Shown: positions 26,976-35,884, counted from the first letter of the stretch. The stretch: DNA of 64,000 nt from JAHDFB01 sp965658745 (GCA_965658745.1 CBFHTK010000003.1:124001-188000), one strand, 5' to 3'. Numbers and translations are program-made. Notes: generated by a model not told the origin, from the letters alone.

Positions 26976-28337
26976 CTAGTGATGTTCAACTTCCTCAGTT
27001 GCAGCTCCTATATAAGAAGCTGTCAAAATCGTAAATACAAAGGCTTGAACTAGTGCAACGATAAGCTCAATTGCCATCATAAATAAAGTCAGTAAGGTAG
27101 AACCAACTGATGCACCTAGAGCTCCTCCTACATTCTGTCCACTATCTCCAAATATGAAGATCAAACTTACAAATACGACCAATACGATGTGACCAGCAGT
27201 AATGTTTGCGAACAAACGCAACATCAATGTCAAAGGCTTAATAAAAATTCCCATGATTTCAACTGGTATCAAAATTGGCTTCACAAACCATGGCACACCT
27301 GGAGCAGCTAACAAATGCTTCCAATAGTGTCCATTACCACTAATATTCGTTACCAGAAATGCAATGATTGCAAGAACCATTGTAACTGCAAGATTACCCG
27401 TCACGTTAGATCCGCCAAAGAATGGTATTTGACCAAATAGGTTAAGACCTAAAATGAAGAAGAAAATTGCTAGTAAGAGCGAAAAGTATTTTTCCCACTT
27501 GTTTCCTAAAAATGGTTTTGCTACTTCATCACGAATAAAGACCACAAAAGTCTCCATGAATGATTGCAATCCTTTTGGCTCCTTTCCTTCTCTTGTTTTG
27601 TAAGATTTTGCTACTCTTCTGAATACAAATCCTAAAAACAACGTTACCAGAATCATAGAAACAACATTCTTGGTTGGCGAAAAATCGTAAAACGATGTTA
27701 TTCCACCACCAAATAATCCTGCGTCCGCAGTACTCTTATTTTGAATTCTGTATAGTTCGTTGAAATCACAAACGTACATCACTTCCTTCTTCTTTCCTTT
27801 TGCATCGATTTCCTCTTTTGGAACAAATCCAGCAATTTTTACTTCACCATTTGGGAAATTTTGTCCTGGAGCAACGCGTTTCAATGAACCCTCATGAAGT
27901 ACATAACCGTTGTATGCTGCATGACCATCTCCATGACCTAGAAGATCAGCTTTAAATTTGGCAGTGCTAAATAAGTCAAGTCCACCATCGTTTGAGTAAG
28001 CGATTACCGGTAGCGGCAATTGGAGGGGTCCAATGCTATAAACGTTTGCGTCACCGATGTGATGCATTGCAGTTTTACCTACTTCAAAAGAATGATCAAC
28101 TTCCACACCGCAGATTACTTCACTATGCCCATGATGACTATCGCCATGAGCTTCTGCACCATGATCATCATGCGAATCCGCAGTGGCTGAATGGGTGTCG
28201 TGATCGACCGTACTATGGTCGTGATTTTCGTGAGTACTGTGGTCGTGCCCTTCGTGTCCGTGATCCTGTGCAAAAACTGCTGATTGAGAGCAGATTAGGA
28301 AAACGAATAAGAAATTGAATATAATAATCTTACGCAT
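26976..28337 (-). CDS. atpB: ATP synthase F0 subunit a with His-rich N-terminus
   Basis: Subunit a supplies the two proton half-channels facing the c ring. The protein is 453 residues, much longer than the roughly 270 of E. coli. After a signal peptide (ends near AVFAQ) comes a segment with about 15 His among some 48 residues (roughly 25-72) rich in DH and GH pairs. Then follow a periplasmic domain and, from residue about 220, the membrane core. The stator Arg lies in the LTLMLRLFANITAGHI helix. Long N-termini with signal peptides are usual for Bacteroidota AtpB; the strongly His-rich stretch is notable and may bind metal. It is the first gene of the operon, with a TAnnTTTG box 30 bases upstream. 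Confidence 0.96.
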   Translation of the reverse strand: MRKIIIFNFLFVFLICSQSAVFAQDHGHEGHDHSTHENHDHSTVDHDTHSATADSHDDHGAEAHGDSHHGHSEVICGVEVDHSFEVGKTAMHHIGDANVYSIGPLQLPLPVIAYSNDGGLDLFSTAKFKADLLGHGDGHAAYNGYVLHEGSLKRVAPGQNFPNGEVKIAGFVPKEEIDAKGKKKEVMYVCDFNELYRIQNKSTADAGLFGGGITSFYDFSPTKNVVSMILVTLFLGFVFRRVAKSYKTREGKEPKGLQSFMETFVVFIRDEVAKPFLGNKWEKYFSLLLAIFFFILGLNLFGQIPFFGGSNVTGNLAVTMVLAIIAFLVTNISGNGHYWKHLLAAPGVPWFVKPILIPVEIMGIFIKPLTLMLRLFANITAGHIVLVVFVSLIFIFGDSGQNVGGALGASVGSTLLTLFMMAIELIVALVQAFVFTILTASYIGAATEEVEHH

Positions 28338-28366
28338 GTATAGATTGCCTTTTCTGAAATTCAGCG

Positions 28367-28374
28367 CAAAGATA
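28367..28374 (-). promoter_or_regulatory. Candidate -7 box of the atp operon
   Basis: The minus strand reads TATCTTTG, an exact TAnnTTTG match and the same octamer as in front of rpsF and secA. It lies 30 bases before the atpB ATG. No strong -33 element. Confidence 0.6.
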
Positions 28375-28767
28375 GAGAAATTAATTGTTTATAAAACAGT
28401 AGAATGTAGCTTTTTGAATTGCCTGAAAATATATTTTAGGGGCTTAGTTCAAAGTTAAATTCGGAATGGCTCAAAAACGGCTATTAAAAATTTTGGGATT
28501 AGCTTGTAATACAGCAATCGTTTGATTGCATTGGGGAGTTTCATAAAATATCTACGAATAATTTAGTTCCTCAATTAGACGGTTATTGTTTCACGCAAAC
28601 TTGACAAAATACCTGACATAGAAACTCTTTGATTTGTTTCAGAACAAGTACTTAGATTCGGTCTCTACATATCAACTAAACTAGACACCATTAGAAGCGA
28701 TCAGATCTTCTCTAAATTCAGGTAATTCAAAGAAAAACACGAAGTAAAGAGGGGACAAAAAGTCTAG
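28375..28767. other. Intergenic stretch upstream of atpB and the RAYT-like gene
   Basis: About 390 AT-rich bases between divergent genes. Apart from the atpB promoter region and a small hairpin (CAATC/GATTG near 28518), nothing is recognised. Confidence 0.4.
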
Positions 28768-28783
28768 TGATTACACTAATAAG
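28768..28783 (+). repeat. 16-bp direct repeat, copy 1
   Basis: TGATTACACTAATAAG, identical to 29915-29930. Both are preceded by a GGGGAC or GGGAAC run and both lie just upstream of a gene start (33 and 11 bases before). Confidence 0.6.
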
Positions 28784-28816
28784 TAGAGAATTACTTAGAA
28801 GTTAATCACCAAACAC

Positions 28817-29497
28817 ATGAAACGAGTCAAAAAGCTACAAGAAAAAGGTTTCTACATCCTTGAAGCCAAAAATGCTGCCAACACACACTTTATTGAAAAC
28901 GAGCGAGAAGTTGATCAATTCTTAATATTCGCCAACAGTCATTTTCGAGAATTTGTAGATATCTACGACTACTGCATTACACCTACTGGATGGCATCTCT
29001 TAATTAGAATCAAGAATTCGTCCGCGATTATCAGTGCATATGAAACCATCCAGCATCGCAGGAACAAAACTGCAAGGCTCCAGAATGTCAATTTGATTCT
29101 TAGCAATCAAGTTAGGATGCTGAGACTTCGCATGACGCGGTGGACAAATAAAAAGCGGGGTCGAAAAGGTAACGCATCCATGCAAGTGTTTAGGAAGTAT
29201 ATTCTGGACACATTGGAAGAAGGTCTTGAGCATATCCAAAATGTCAGGAATCAAGGAATCAATTTGGAACAACCGTTGGAAAAATATCAGGCATTGGCTG
29301 ACAACTATGAAATAAAAGATTATGATCATCAGGTTAAACAAAAAATGAGTAGTAAAAATCGTGTGGGTAAACGTAGTAGCTTTTTGAAATGCTTACGACT
29401 TGGAGATTATGCTATGACGCATTTGGAAAAGTGGATAAAAGCAACGCTGGAAATGCATTCAATGGGTGATGAGAGTGCTTTTGTGATGCGTGTATAA
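28817..29497 (+). CDS. RAYT/Y1-transposase-like protein with degraded HUH motif
   Basis: This 226-residue basic protein resembles REP-associated tyrosine (Y1) transposases in its first 65 residues: GFYILEAKNAANTHFIENER, then FVDIYDYCITPTGWHLLIRI where active members have a MPNHxHLLI pattern. The metal-binding His-x-His pair is changed to Gly58-Trp59-His60, so single-strand cleavage is unlikely. The centre is Lys/Arg-rich (RMTRWTNKKRGRKG), fit for nucleic-acid binding, and the C-terminus is not that of typical RAYTs. A domesticated DNA- or RNA-binding protein is the best guess. It is flanked by a 16-bp direct repeat. Confidence 0.5.
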   Translation: MKRVKKLQEKGFYILEAKNAANTHFIENEREVDQFLIFANSHFREFVDIYDYCITPTGWHLLIRIKNSSAIISAYETIQHRRNKTARLQNVNLILSNQVRMLRLRMTRWTNKKRGRKGNASMQVFRKYILDTLEEGLEHIQNVRNQGINLEQPLEKYQALADNYEIKDYDHQVKQKMSSKNRVGKRSSFLKCLRLGDYAMTHLEKWIKATLEMHSMGDESAFVMRV

Positions 29498-29914
29498 CGG
29501 AACGTAAGTGGTTGAAAAAAAGAGAGTAGTGGCATTCATGCGATAAATTTACAGGAATTAAATAAATCTACCACCTTGAATCGCAAAACACCTAGCAACC
29601 CTCAAATTTTCCAGCCAATCAGCTCGTTCGGACCCCCGATTCATACTCTTTCCAAAAATCACCACCCCATACTTCTTGCAAGCAATCAAGAAGACTAGTC
29701 TATCTATGACATCAACCAAACCAACTACATTCAATTCAGACCAAAATCACTTTTTGGGCTTAAACCCAATCTCCTTTTCCAACTGTAAGAGCCGCCATCG
29801 TCCTATACGGTGCATATTAAGCAAAACAATTCAACGTCTCAAATAAATACTTTGTCATACCAACTTCTCAGAAAAATCAAAAAACTTCCAAAAAAAGGGA
29901 ACGAAACTACTCGT
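29498..29914. other. Intergenic stretch after the RAYT-like gene
   Basis: About 420 bases with no supported gene. It is AC-rich on the plus strand and holds a small stem (TTGGG cttaaa CCCAA near 29755-29770). It ends at the second copy of the 16-bp repeat. Confidence 0.4.
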
Positions 29915-29930
29915 TGATTACACTAATAAG
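29915..29930 (+). repeat. 16-bp direct repeat, copy 2
   Basis: TGATTACACTAATAAG, 1147 bases after copy 1, in the same orientation and 11 bases before the start of the DUF2851 gene. Confidence 0.6.
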
Positions 29931-29941
29931 CAAAGACACTC

Positions 29942-31258
29942 ATGAAAGAAGCACTCTTACACTATGTTTGGAAAACAAAGTCGTTTTCTTACAGCGATCT
30001 TTACACAACAGAAGGTGAATCCTGTAAAATCGAAAATTTTGGAATCTACAATGAAAATGCCGGTCCTGATTTTTTGGAAGGCAAAGTAGTCATCGATGAC
30101 ACAAGGTGGGCAGGACATATCGAAATGCATATTTTGAGCTCAGACTGGATTAAGCATTCTCATTCTGAAGATCCAGCATATCACAATGTAATTCTTCATG
30201 TAGTGTGGGAAGAGGATCAGATCATTTATCGTTCCGATGGAAGCAGAATACCTTGTATTGAAATGAAGTTCCTTATTTCCGATTTCCTAATTGAAGGATA
30301 TCAACGATTTATGAGCAGAACAAACCGAATTCCTTGCGCGGAAGAAATTGAAAAAGGCGATCATGAGCTTTTCTATTTTCATTTAAACAGAATGTTGATT
30401 GAAAGACTTGAGACGAAAGCCTATCCATTGGCACTTGAACTGGAAGATAATAAGATGGATTGGTCTCAATTGCTCTTTCTACTGATTGCCAAAAGTCTTG
30501 GCTTAAGAGTTAATGCTAATGCGATGGAAAGCTTGGCGCGAAAAACGCCTTACAAACTCCTCTTGAAGCACCGAGACAATCTTCATCAACTCGAAGCTTT
30601 ACTATTTGGACAAGCTGGAATGTTGGGCGGTGATCATAATGATGAATATCCACTTGCTTTGAAAAGAGAATACAACTTCTTGTCAAAAAAATATCAATTG
30701 AATCCTTTGACAGGAGTACAGTGGAAGCTACTGCGAATGAGACCTGTTGGTTTCCCGACAATTAGAATCGCTCAACTTGCAGATCTTTACTTCCTAAAGG
30801 ATAATTTACATCAAGACGTGCTAAAGTCAGAATCTATTCAGGATCTAGAAAGACTGCTGACTGCTCAAGCTTCAACGTACTGGGATCAGCATTACCTGTT
30901 TGACAAGGAATCGGACTTTCTTAGTAAGCCAATAGGAAAAGACAAAAAGCACAGTATTATTATAAATGCAATTATCCCTTTTCTTTTCGCATATGGTCAT
31001 CATCGATCAGAAGATCGATATATCCAAAAAGCTCTTGATCTTCTTAACCAATTAGCTCCTGAGAAGAATGCAATAGTTAGACTTTGGAATAAACTCGGAG
31101 TACAACCTGACACCGCGTATCAGACTCAGGCATTGATACATCTGTACAAATCATATTGCTCACAAGGAAGATGCCTACAATGCCCTTATGGTAACCACGT
31201 CCTTAAAAAGATAAGCAATGCGGTATTTCTAGAATCGCAAACAAAATATGCGAGTTAA
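29942..31258 (+). CDS. DUF2851 family protein
   Basis: This 438-residue cytoplasmic protein carries the family's N-terminal signature (NAGPDFLEGKVVIDDTRWAGHIEMHILSSDWIKHSH ending in the YHNVILHVVWEE strand, residues 35-100, with conserved Asp, Glu and His) and a C-terminal Cys cluster (CSQGRCLQCPYG). The N-terminal pattern of alternating acidic residues on strands is reminiscent of a PD-(D/E)XK nuclease core, which is inference. The family is widespread in Bacteroidota as a single gene of unknown function. The cysteines could bind zinc. Confidence 0.8.
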   Translation: MKEALLHYVWKTKSFSYSDLYTTEGESCKIENFGIYNENAGPDFLEGKVVIDDTRWAGHIEMHILSSDWIKHSHSEDPAYHNVILHVVWEEDQIIYRSDGSRIPCIEMKFLISDFLIEGYQRFMSRTNRIPCAEEIEKGDHELFYFHLNRMLIERLETKAYPLALELEDNKMDWSQLLFLLIAKSLGLRVNANAMESLARKTPYKLLLKHRDNLHQLEALLFGQAGMLGGDHNDEYPLALKREYNFLSKKYQLNPLTGVQWKLLRMRPVGFPTIRIAQLADLYFLKDNLHQDVLKSESIQDLERLLTAQASTYWDQHYLFDKESDFLSKPIGKDKKHSIIINAIIPFLFAYGHHRSEDRYIQKALDLLNQLAPEKNAIVRLWNKLGVQPDTAYQTQALIHLYKSYCSQGRCLQCPYGNHVLKKISNAVFLESQTKYAS

Positions 31259-31488
31259 ACAATTAGCTGCCGTCTCTATATCACGAAAATCAAATAGAAT
31301 TTATCTAAGATAACTGGCAAAACCACAAATATGAACTTTGATAGAAACTGCCACTTATCCAAGCATTCTCTAAACTAGTCGCTTTTACCAATTGCTTTGT
31401 AGATAAGCTAGCTATTTCTGTGCTTATTTATTGGCCTTAACGTTATATTTCTAACTATTTTATATTTTCGCTTTATAATTAAGAACCG

Positions 31489-31992
31489 ATGAAACATATT
31501 TTTCTAGGAGTACTTGCATTTGTTATGCTTTTGTCTGTTCAATCATGCAATATTGATGCGTGCATAAACAAGAGCTATTTTGTCGCTACCTATAATAATT
31601 TCATGAAGGATCTTGAGAAAAATCATGAAAATTACACAGAAGCAGATTGGAAGTCGAAAGACTCAAAAATTGAGCAATTTGTCAATGATTGTTATCCAGA
31701 ACTAAAAATGAGTCTTACAGGTGAGGAAAAGATGAATTTTTGGACAAAGTATGTTAAATATATGATTATCCGACATGGCTCAGGAGCGTTAAAAGAAATT
31801 GAACGAGCAGATCAAGCATCAACGGTTGATATTTATGACGAAATAATCGAATCAGTTGATGAAGTCGACCTACAGAATATGCTCAAAGAAATGTACGGTG
31901 AAGATATAGAAGAAGCGGTTGATGAAGTTTTAAACCAAATAAACAACTGGGGAGAAAAACTGAAAGACTGGTTAAAAACAAGAGAAAATTAA
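31489..31992 (+). CDS. Small lipoprotein of unknown function
   Basis: A 167-residue protein with a lipobox ending SVQSC (Cys20), then a mostly helical acidic body (TEADWKSKDSKIEQFVNDCY, DLQNMLKEMYGEDIEEAVDEVL). Its stop codon overlaps the start of the next gene (TAATG), so it is translationally coupled to the WecA-type transferase. Its role is unknown; the coupling suggests an envelope function. Confidence 0.75.
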   Translation: MKHIFLGVLAFVMLLSVQSCNIDACINKSYFVATYNNFMKDLEKNHENYTEADWKSKDSKIEQFVNDCYPELKMSLTGEEKMNFWTKYVKYMIIRHGSGALKEIERADQASTVDIYDEIIESVDEVDLQNMLKEMYGEDIEEAVDEVLNQINNWGEKLKDWLKTREN

Positions 31993-33050
31993 TGTATGAC
32001 ATTATTCTAAGTTTTATTACGGCTTTTGCCTTAACATACTTAGCTATTCCTTCCATAATAAACATCGCCAAAAAGAAAAATCTGGTTGATGTCCCTGGTG
32101 ATAGAACCAGCCATGACGAGATTACGCCGTCATTGGGAGGTATTGCCATTTTTGCAGGTATGATATTCTCAATCGTCATGTGGACACCTTTCAAAGTCTT
32201 CGGTGATTTACAATATATACTTGGTGGATTCATTATCATATTTCTGATAGGAGCAAAGGATGATATTTTACCGATGAGTCCAAGTCGGAAAATGCTTGGT
32301 CAATTACTTGCTGCATTTATTCTTGTCTATAAAGCTAATATTCGACTGACAAGTTTCTATGGCATCTTTGGAGTATATGATATCCCTGTAGTTTGGAGTA
32401 TTCTAATAACGATATTTACCATTCTTGTCGTAATCAATGCATTTAACTTAATTGACGGAATCAACGGTCTATCTGGTGGAGTTGGTAGTTTAATAGCCCT
32501 TGTGCTTGGAACTTGGTTTTTCCTTGTTGACAGTATGGGACTAGCAATTATCTCATTTTCATTAGTTGGAGCAGTAGTTGCATTCTTACGTTACAATGTC
32601 ACACCTGCAAAAATATTTATGGGTGATACTGGTTCACTTCTATTGGGGTTAGTCTGCGCAATATTAATTATCCAATTCATAGAAATGCATCGAATAATTC
32701 CGAATGATAAGTACTATTTTAGGGCAGCACCTGCCGCAGCAATTGGTATCATGATCTTACCGCTTTTTGATACATTTCGAGTTTTTATGATGCGCGCGAT
32801 TCGTGGAAGATCACCTTTTAGTCCTGACCGAAATCATATACATCATTTGTTGATTGACACAGGACTCTCCCACATGCAGGCTACGTTTGTCTTGTTAGCT
32901 GTAAATTTGTTATTTATTGCAATGGTCATGAAATTTCAATTTCTTGGCAATATGAATTTACTTATACTTGTCTTAGGTTCAGCGACTGCATTAACTGCTA
33001 TTCTCTACATTATTTCAAAAAGGAAGAAAGCTCAAAAAATTGCAAGCTAA
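31992..33050 (+). CDS. Undecaprenyl-phosphate GlcNAc-1-phosphate transferase (WecA/TagO type)
   Basis: A polytopic (about 11-helix) enzyme of the MraY/WecA superfamily that moves a sugar-1-phosphate from a UDP-sugar to undecaprenyl phosphate, the first step of O-antigen or other surface glycan synthesis. The motifs are present: DVPGDRTSH near residue 38, the GAKDDILPMSPSRKM double Asp, NAFNLIDGINGLSGG, KIFMGDTGSLLLG and the late RNHIHHLL loop. The HIHH form, with no MraY-specific motif, favours the WecA/TagO branch. It overlaps both neighbours by one base. At 352 residues it has the usual length. Confidence 0.93.
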   Translation: MYDIILSFITAFALTYLAIPSIINIAKKKNLVDVPGDRTSHDEITPSLGGIAIFAGMIFSIVMWTPFKVFGDLQYILGGFIIIFLIGAKDDILPMSPSRKMLGQLLAAFILVYKANIRLTSFYGIFGVYDIPVVWSILITIFTILVVINAFNLIDGINGLSGGVGSLIALVLGTWFFLVDSMGLAIISFSLVGAVVAFLRYNVTPAKIFMGDTGSLLLGLVCAILIIQFIEMHRIIPNDKYYFRAAPAAAIGIMILPLFDTFRVFMMRAIRGRSPFSPDRNHIHHLLIDTGLSHMQATFVLLAVNLLFIAMVMKFQFLGNMNLLILVLGSATALTAILYIISKRKKAQKIAS

Positions 33051-33418
33051 TGAAGCTTAGTTACATATTCATTTTTCTAGGTGGAGGATTAGGAAGCATG
33101 TGTAGGTATGCACTGAGTGATTGGTCAAATCAGAAATTTCAAACTGATTTTCCCATCGGTACTTTTTTAAGTAATATGATTGCAAGTTTGGCCTTTGGCT
33201 TAATTGCAGGTTATATGGTTAAGAACTCGATTTCTGAGCAGCTCAGTCTATTCCTACTCGCTGGATTTTGCGGTGGATTTAGTACTTTTAGTACGTTCTC
33301 AAAGGAAAACTTTTTCTTATTACAACAAGGTCAGTATTGGCTGCTTTCAAGTAATCTCTTGCTCAGCATAGCGTTTGGTATATTGTGTTTCTTTGTAGGT
33401 TGGATTATTATGCGATAA
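33050..33418 (+). CDS. crcB: Fluoride channel FluC/CrcB
   Basis: This 122-residue four-helix membrane protein of the Fluc family works as a dual-topology dimer that exports fluoride. It has the family motifs GGGLGSMCRYALS, FPIGTFLSNM (pore Asn), and GFCGGFSTFSTFSKE with the phenylalanine box. Its ATG overlaps the stop of the preceding gene (TAATG), so it is the third gene of the operon. No fluoride riboswitch is seen upstream. Confidence 0.95.
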   Translation: MKLSYIFIFLGGGLGSMCRYALSDWSNQKFQTDFPIGTFLSNMIASLAFGLIAGYMVKNSISEQLSLFLLAGFCGGFSTFSTFSKENFFLLQQGQYWLLSSNLLLSIAFGILCFFVGWIIMR

Positions 33419-33419
33419 G

Positions 33420-34106
33420 TCATTTTGGAGCTTGCCAGTTATCCTCTTTTTCTACTATGAATCTTGAAAATAGTTCTTCTTTATACCACTTTAGATTTCG
33501 AGTCATTTCTATAGCTTTCTTATGTTCCTTAGACTGATAAGCATATTTCTTTACATCCTCAATTGAATTCCAAACACTAAATGTAGCCATCTGAGTCACC
33601 GGAACTTCACCTATACCTTTTGTAAAAAGTAGCCCCTCTTGATCAGCAATAGGTTTACTAGATGTAGGAACATATTTCCAAAAAGACCTCAACTTGCTCA
33701 GTTTTATGGTTGCTCGTGTAATGACCGCTATTGGAAACCGATCTGAAAAGGCGGTGGATGTTTTGCGAAAGGGATTTGATCCTGACCATGTTCCATGAGC
33801 ATGTAAATTACGTAAGAAATACGTATGAATAGAGCTTGCTTTTGATTGATAATCTTTGAAAACTTGACTGTCAATAAACTTATCTGCCGAAGTCTCATTT
33901 TCCCACACTATAAGCAGTGCATAGGTTGAAAAATCTGGCCAAGGATTAAAACCATCTCCTTTCCCACTTCCCATCAATTTGTAAAACTCGATTCCTTCAA
34001 TTTCCCCAATCTTGGCATGTGCAAATTGCATCATTTTGAAGCCCCACCATTTGGGCCCAAAGCCCTCAAATGAAAAGAAAGATAAGCTTGTAACTTGATC
34101 TCCCAT
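33420..34106 (-). CDS. Spheroidene monooxygenase (CrtA)-like protein
   Basis: A 228-residue soluble protein matching the CrtA family by its two ferredoxin-like halves: FFSFEGFGPKWWGFKMMQFAHA at the start, FSTYALLIVWENETSADKFI in the middle, and TRATIKLSKLRSFWKYVP ... GIGEVPVTQMATFSVWNSIEDVKKYAY ... HKKAIEMTRNLKWYKEELFSRF at the end. CrtA enzymes are haem-dependent carotenoid oxygenases. Related proteins occur in carotenoid-making Bacteroidota, but no crt genes are next to this one. Its ATG follows the stop of the S4 gene directly, so the two are coupled. Confidence 0.8.
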   Translation of the reverse strand: MGDQVTSLSFFSFEGFGPKWWGFKMMQFAHAKIGEIEGIEFYKLMGSGKGDGFNPWPDFSTYALLIVWENETSADKFIDSQVFKDYQSKASSIHTYFLRNLHAHGTWSGSNPFRKTSTAFSDRFPIAVITRATIKLSKLRSFWKYVPTSSKPIADQEGLLFTKGIGEVPVTQMATFSVWNSIEDVKKYAYQSKEHKKAIEMTRNLKWYKEELFSRFIVEKEDNWQAPK

Positions 34107-34328
34107 CTATTTGATCCTAATTACATGTCCGTCAAATTCAACCACATCATTTGCACGGAGTTTTCTTCTCACACGCATCTCAACTTCATCGTTAACTAAT
34201 GCCTCCCCGTGCAATATTCTGATCTTTGCCTCACCTCCTGAATTTACCAAATTCTTCAATTTCAACATCGAATTCAATTCGATAAAATCACTTCCATTCA
34301 ATTCGCAGATAATCTCTTCCATAATCAT
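34107..34328 (-). CDS. Small S4-domain RNA-binding protein
   Basis: A 73-residue protein made up of one S4 domain (FIELNSMLKLKNLVNSGGEA ... RILHGEALVNDEVEMRVRRKLRANDVVEFDG), as in YbcJ/YaaA-type proteins. The basic RRKLRANDVV stretch is the usual RNA contact. It lies immediately upstream of the CrtA-like gene with no gap. The Met two codons downstream is an alternative start. Confidence 0.85.
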   Translation of the reverse strand: MIMEEIICELNGSDFIELNSMLKLKNLVNSGGEAKIRILHGEALVNDEVEMRVRRKLRANDVVEFDGHVIRIK

Positions 34329-34430
34329 GTTTCTTGTGACACTTCAACAAGTATAAGTCCAAAGTGATTGAAAAAAATCCTAATTTCAGTAATACTTTTC
34401 AAAAAGTCAGTGTTAAATCCATATAGATGG

Positions 34431-34438
34431 TAAATTTG
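34431..34438 (+). promoter_or_regulatory. -7 box very close to a start codon
   Basis: TAAATTTG fits TAnnTTTG but ends only five bases before the ATG at 34444. If it is used, the mRNA would be leaderless or the real start would lie downstream. Confidence 0.4.
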
Positions 34439-34443
34439 AATGT

Positions 34444-35862
34444 ATGTATAGTTTGCAATTGAGTAAAATAGTTTCAGGAATTGTTGTCTTTATAACAGTT
34501 TTTGCTTCTTTGGGTCAAGCCCAAAAGGTAACAGTCTCACCTGAACTTCTGCTCAGAGATGATTATTCCTTTGCACTACTAGGTCAAGTTGACGACAAGA
34601 TCTTGCTAGTACGAAATAAAGGTTATACTCAGACACTTTCAATATTTAATAGCGGTCTAGGATTCATTCAAGAAATTCCGATGGACTTCGAAGATCGTAA
34701 AGTAAACATTATCGGTTTCGTTACTTCTGAACATGATTTCAACTGTTATTATTCTTTCCGAGACGATACTAAAGAGTACATTAAATCTGTAAAGCTGAGC
34801 TCAAGTGGTGAGCAATATTTTCAAGACACTGTCTTTGTAAGGGAAAATGTTTTTCTTTCTGAATATTATCAGTTCTCAGGTTCAGACGATGATCGCTACA
34901 TAGCAATTCATAATATTATCGATGAGAGTACACTCCAATTAATACTATATGACAATCAAGAAATGGAGAAATTGTACGAAACAAAATTGATCGTTCAAGA
35001 TGTTTCCATGCGCAGAGATCTGAGGGGAATCGAAGTTACAAACTCTGGCAAATTGGCTGTCTTATTCGAAAAAAACAATAATAGCTACAGGAAAGAAAGA
35101 CACCACTATCGCATGGTAACCCTCGACAAGTCAGGTAAAGTTGTAGATATTCGAATAAATTTACCTAAAAAATTGACAGTTAGCGCTGCCTTGATTAGCA
35201 ACAATAAATCAAATGATTTTAATCTTGTAGGTCTTTACGGTGAGAAATTTGATAATATGAGCGTTGGTTATTTTGTGTACGAAGGTGATAGTATCCATAC
35301 TATTCCATTTCCTGACGAAATGCTCGATGCGATATCTATCGGATCAAAGAAAAAATTGGAGGGAATCGAGGATTATGGACTCCACGAAGTTATCCTTCGA
35401 AATGACGGAGGATACATCTTCGTTATGGAATCAAACAAAGAGTTTTATCGTTCCACATCTGGACCTAGAGGAATGAGAGGGGGCTATCGAGGTGGCATCA
35501 CAGATTATTACAATGAAGATATTCTTGTGATGAGTATCAATCCCTCTGGAAAATTCAATTGGAATACTATACTTCCTAAAAAGCAATTTAGTCAAGATGA
35601 CGAAGGTATCTACTCCTCGTTTTTTGTGTTTCAGACACCCTCTCTTTTACGTTTAGTTTATAATGACGAAATCAAGAATAACAACACGGTTTCTGAATAC
35701 ATAATCAACCCTGCCGGAGTGTATGAACGTAATTCTGTACTTAGCACGGCTTATCAAAAGCTTAAGCTACGCATTCGATCGTCAATTCAAGTATCGCCAA
35801 CAAGTTACTTACTTACAAGCGAAAGGAACAATCGATTAAATATCGTTAAGATCGAATATTAG
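34444..35862 (+). CDS. Exported protein of unknown function
   Basis: This 472-residue protein has a signal peptide (ends near LGQAQ). The body is a succession of beta-strands without a named domain, and a Gly/Arg-rich loop (GPRGMRGGYRGG) occurs around residue 340. Its general build is like that of the exported protein at 11884-13518, perhaps a propeller. It lies 22 bases upstream of the methylmalonyl-CoA epimerase gene on the same strand. Function unknown. Confidence 0.7.
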   Translation: MYSLQLSKIVSGIVVFITVFASLGQAQKVTVSPELLLRDDYSFALLGQVDDKILLVRNKGYTQTLSIFNSGLGFIQEIPMDFEDRKVNIIGFVTSEHDFNCYYSFRDDTKEYIKSVKLSSSGEQYFQDTVFVRENVFLSEYYQFSGSDDDRYIAIHNIIDESTLQLILYDNQEMEKLYETKLIVQDVSMRRDLRGIEVTNSGKLAVLFEKNNNSYRKERHHYRMVTLDKSGKVVDIRINLPKKLTVSAALISNNKSNDFNLVGLYGEKFDNMSVGYFVYEGDSIHTIPFPDEMLDAISIGSKKKLEGIEDYGLHEVILRNDGGYIFVMESNKEFYRSTSGPRGMRGGYRGGITDYYNEDILVMSINPSGKFNWNTILPKKQFSQDDEGIYSSFFVFQTPSLLRLVYNDEIKNNNTVSEYIINPAGVYERNSVLSTAYQKLKLRIRSSIQVSPTSYLLTSERNNRLNIVKIEY

Positions 35863-35884
35863 CAAAGGATAAGAAATCTGAAAC

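Noticed and set aside
22863..28337. An incomplete atp operon because beta and epsilon are absent
   Set aside because: Separate loci for atpD and atpC are known in Bacteroidota; a terminator follows atpG, so this is the normal end and not a deletion.
29755..29770. TTGGG-CTTAAA-CCCAA stem as a terminator for the RAYT-like gene
   Set aside because: It is about 260 bases past the stop and lacks a T run, so it is not a credible terminator.
33020..33060. Fluoride riboswitch for crcB
   Set aside because: crcB starts inside the stop codon of the preceding gene, so there is no leader to hold a riboswitch.
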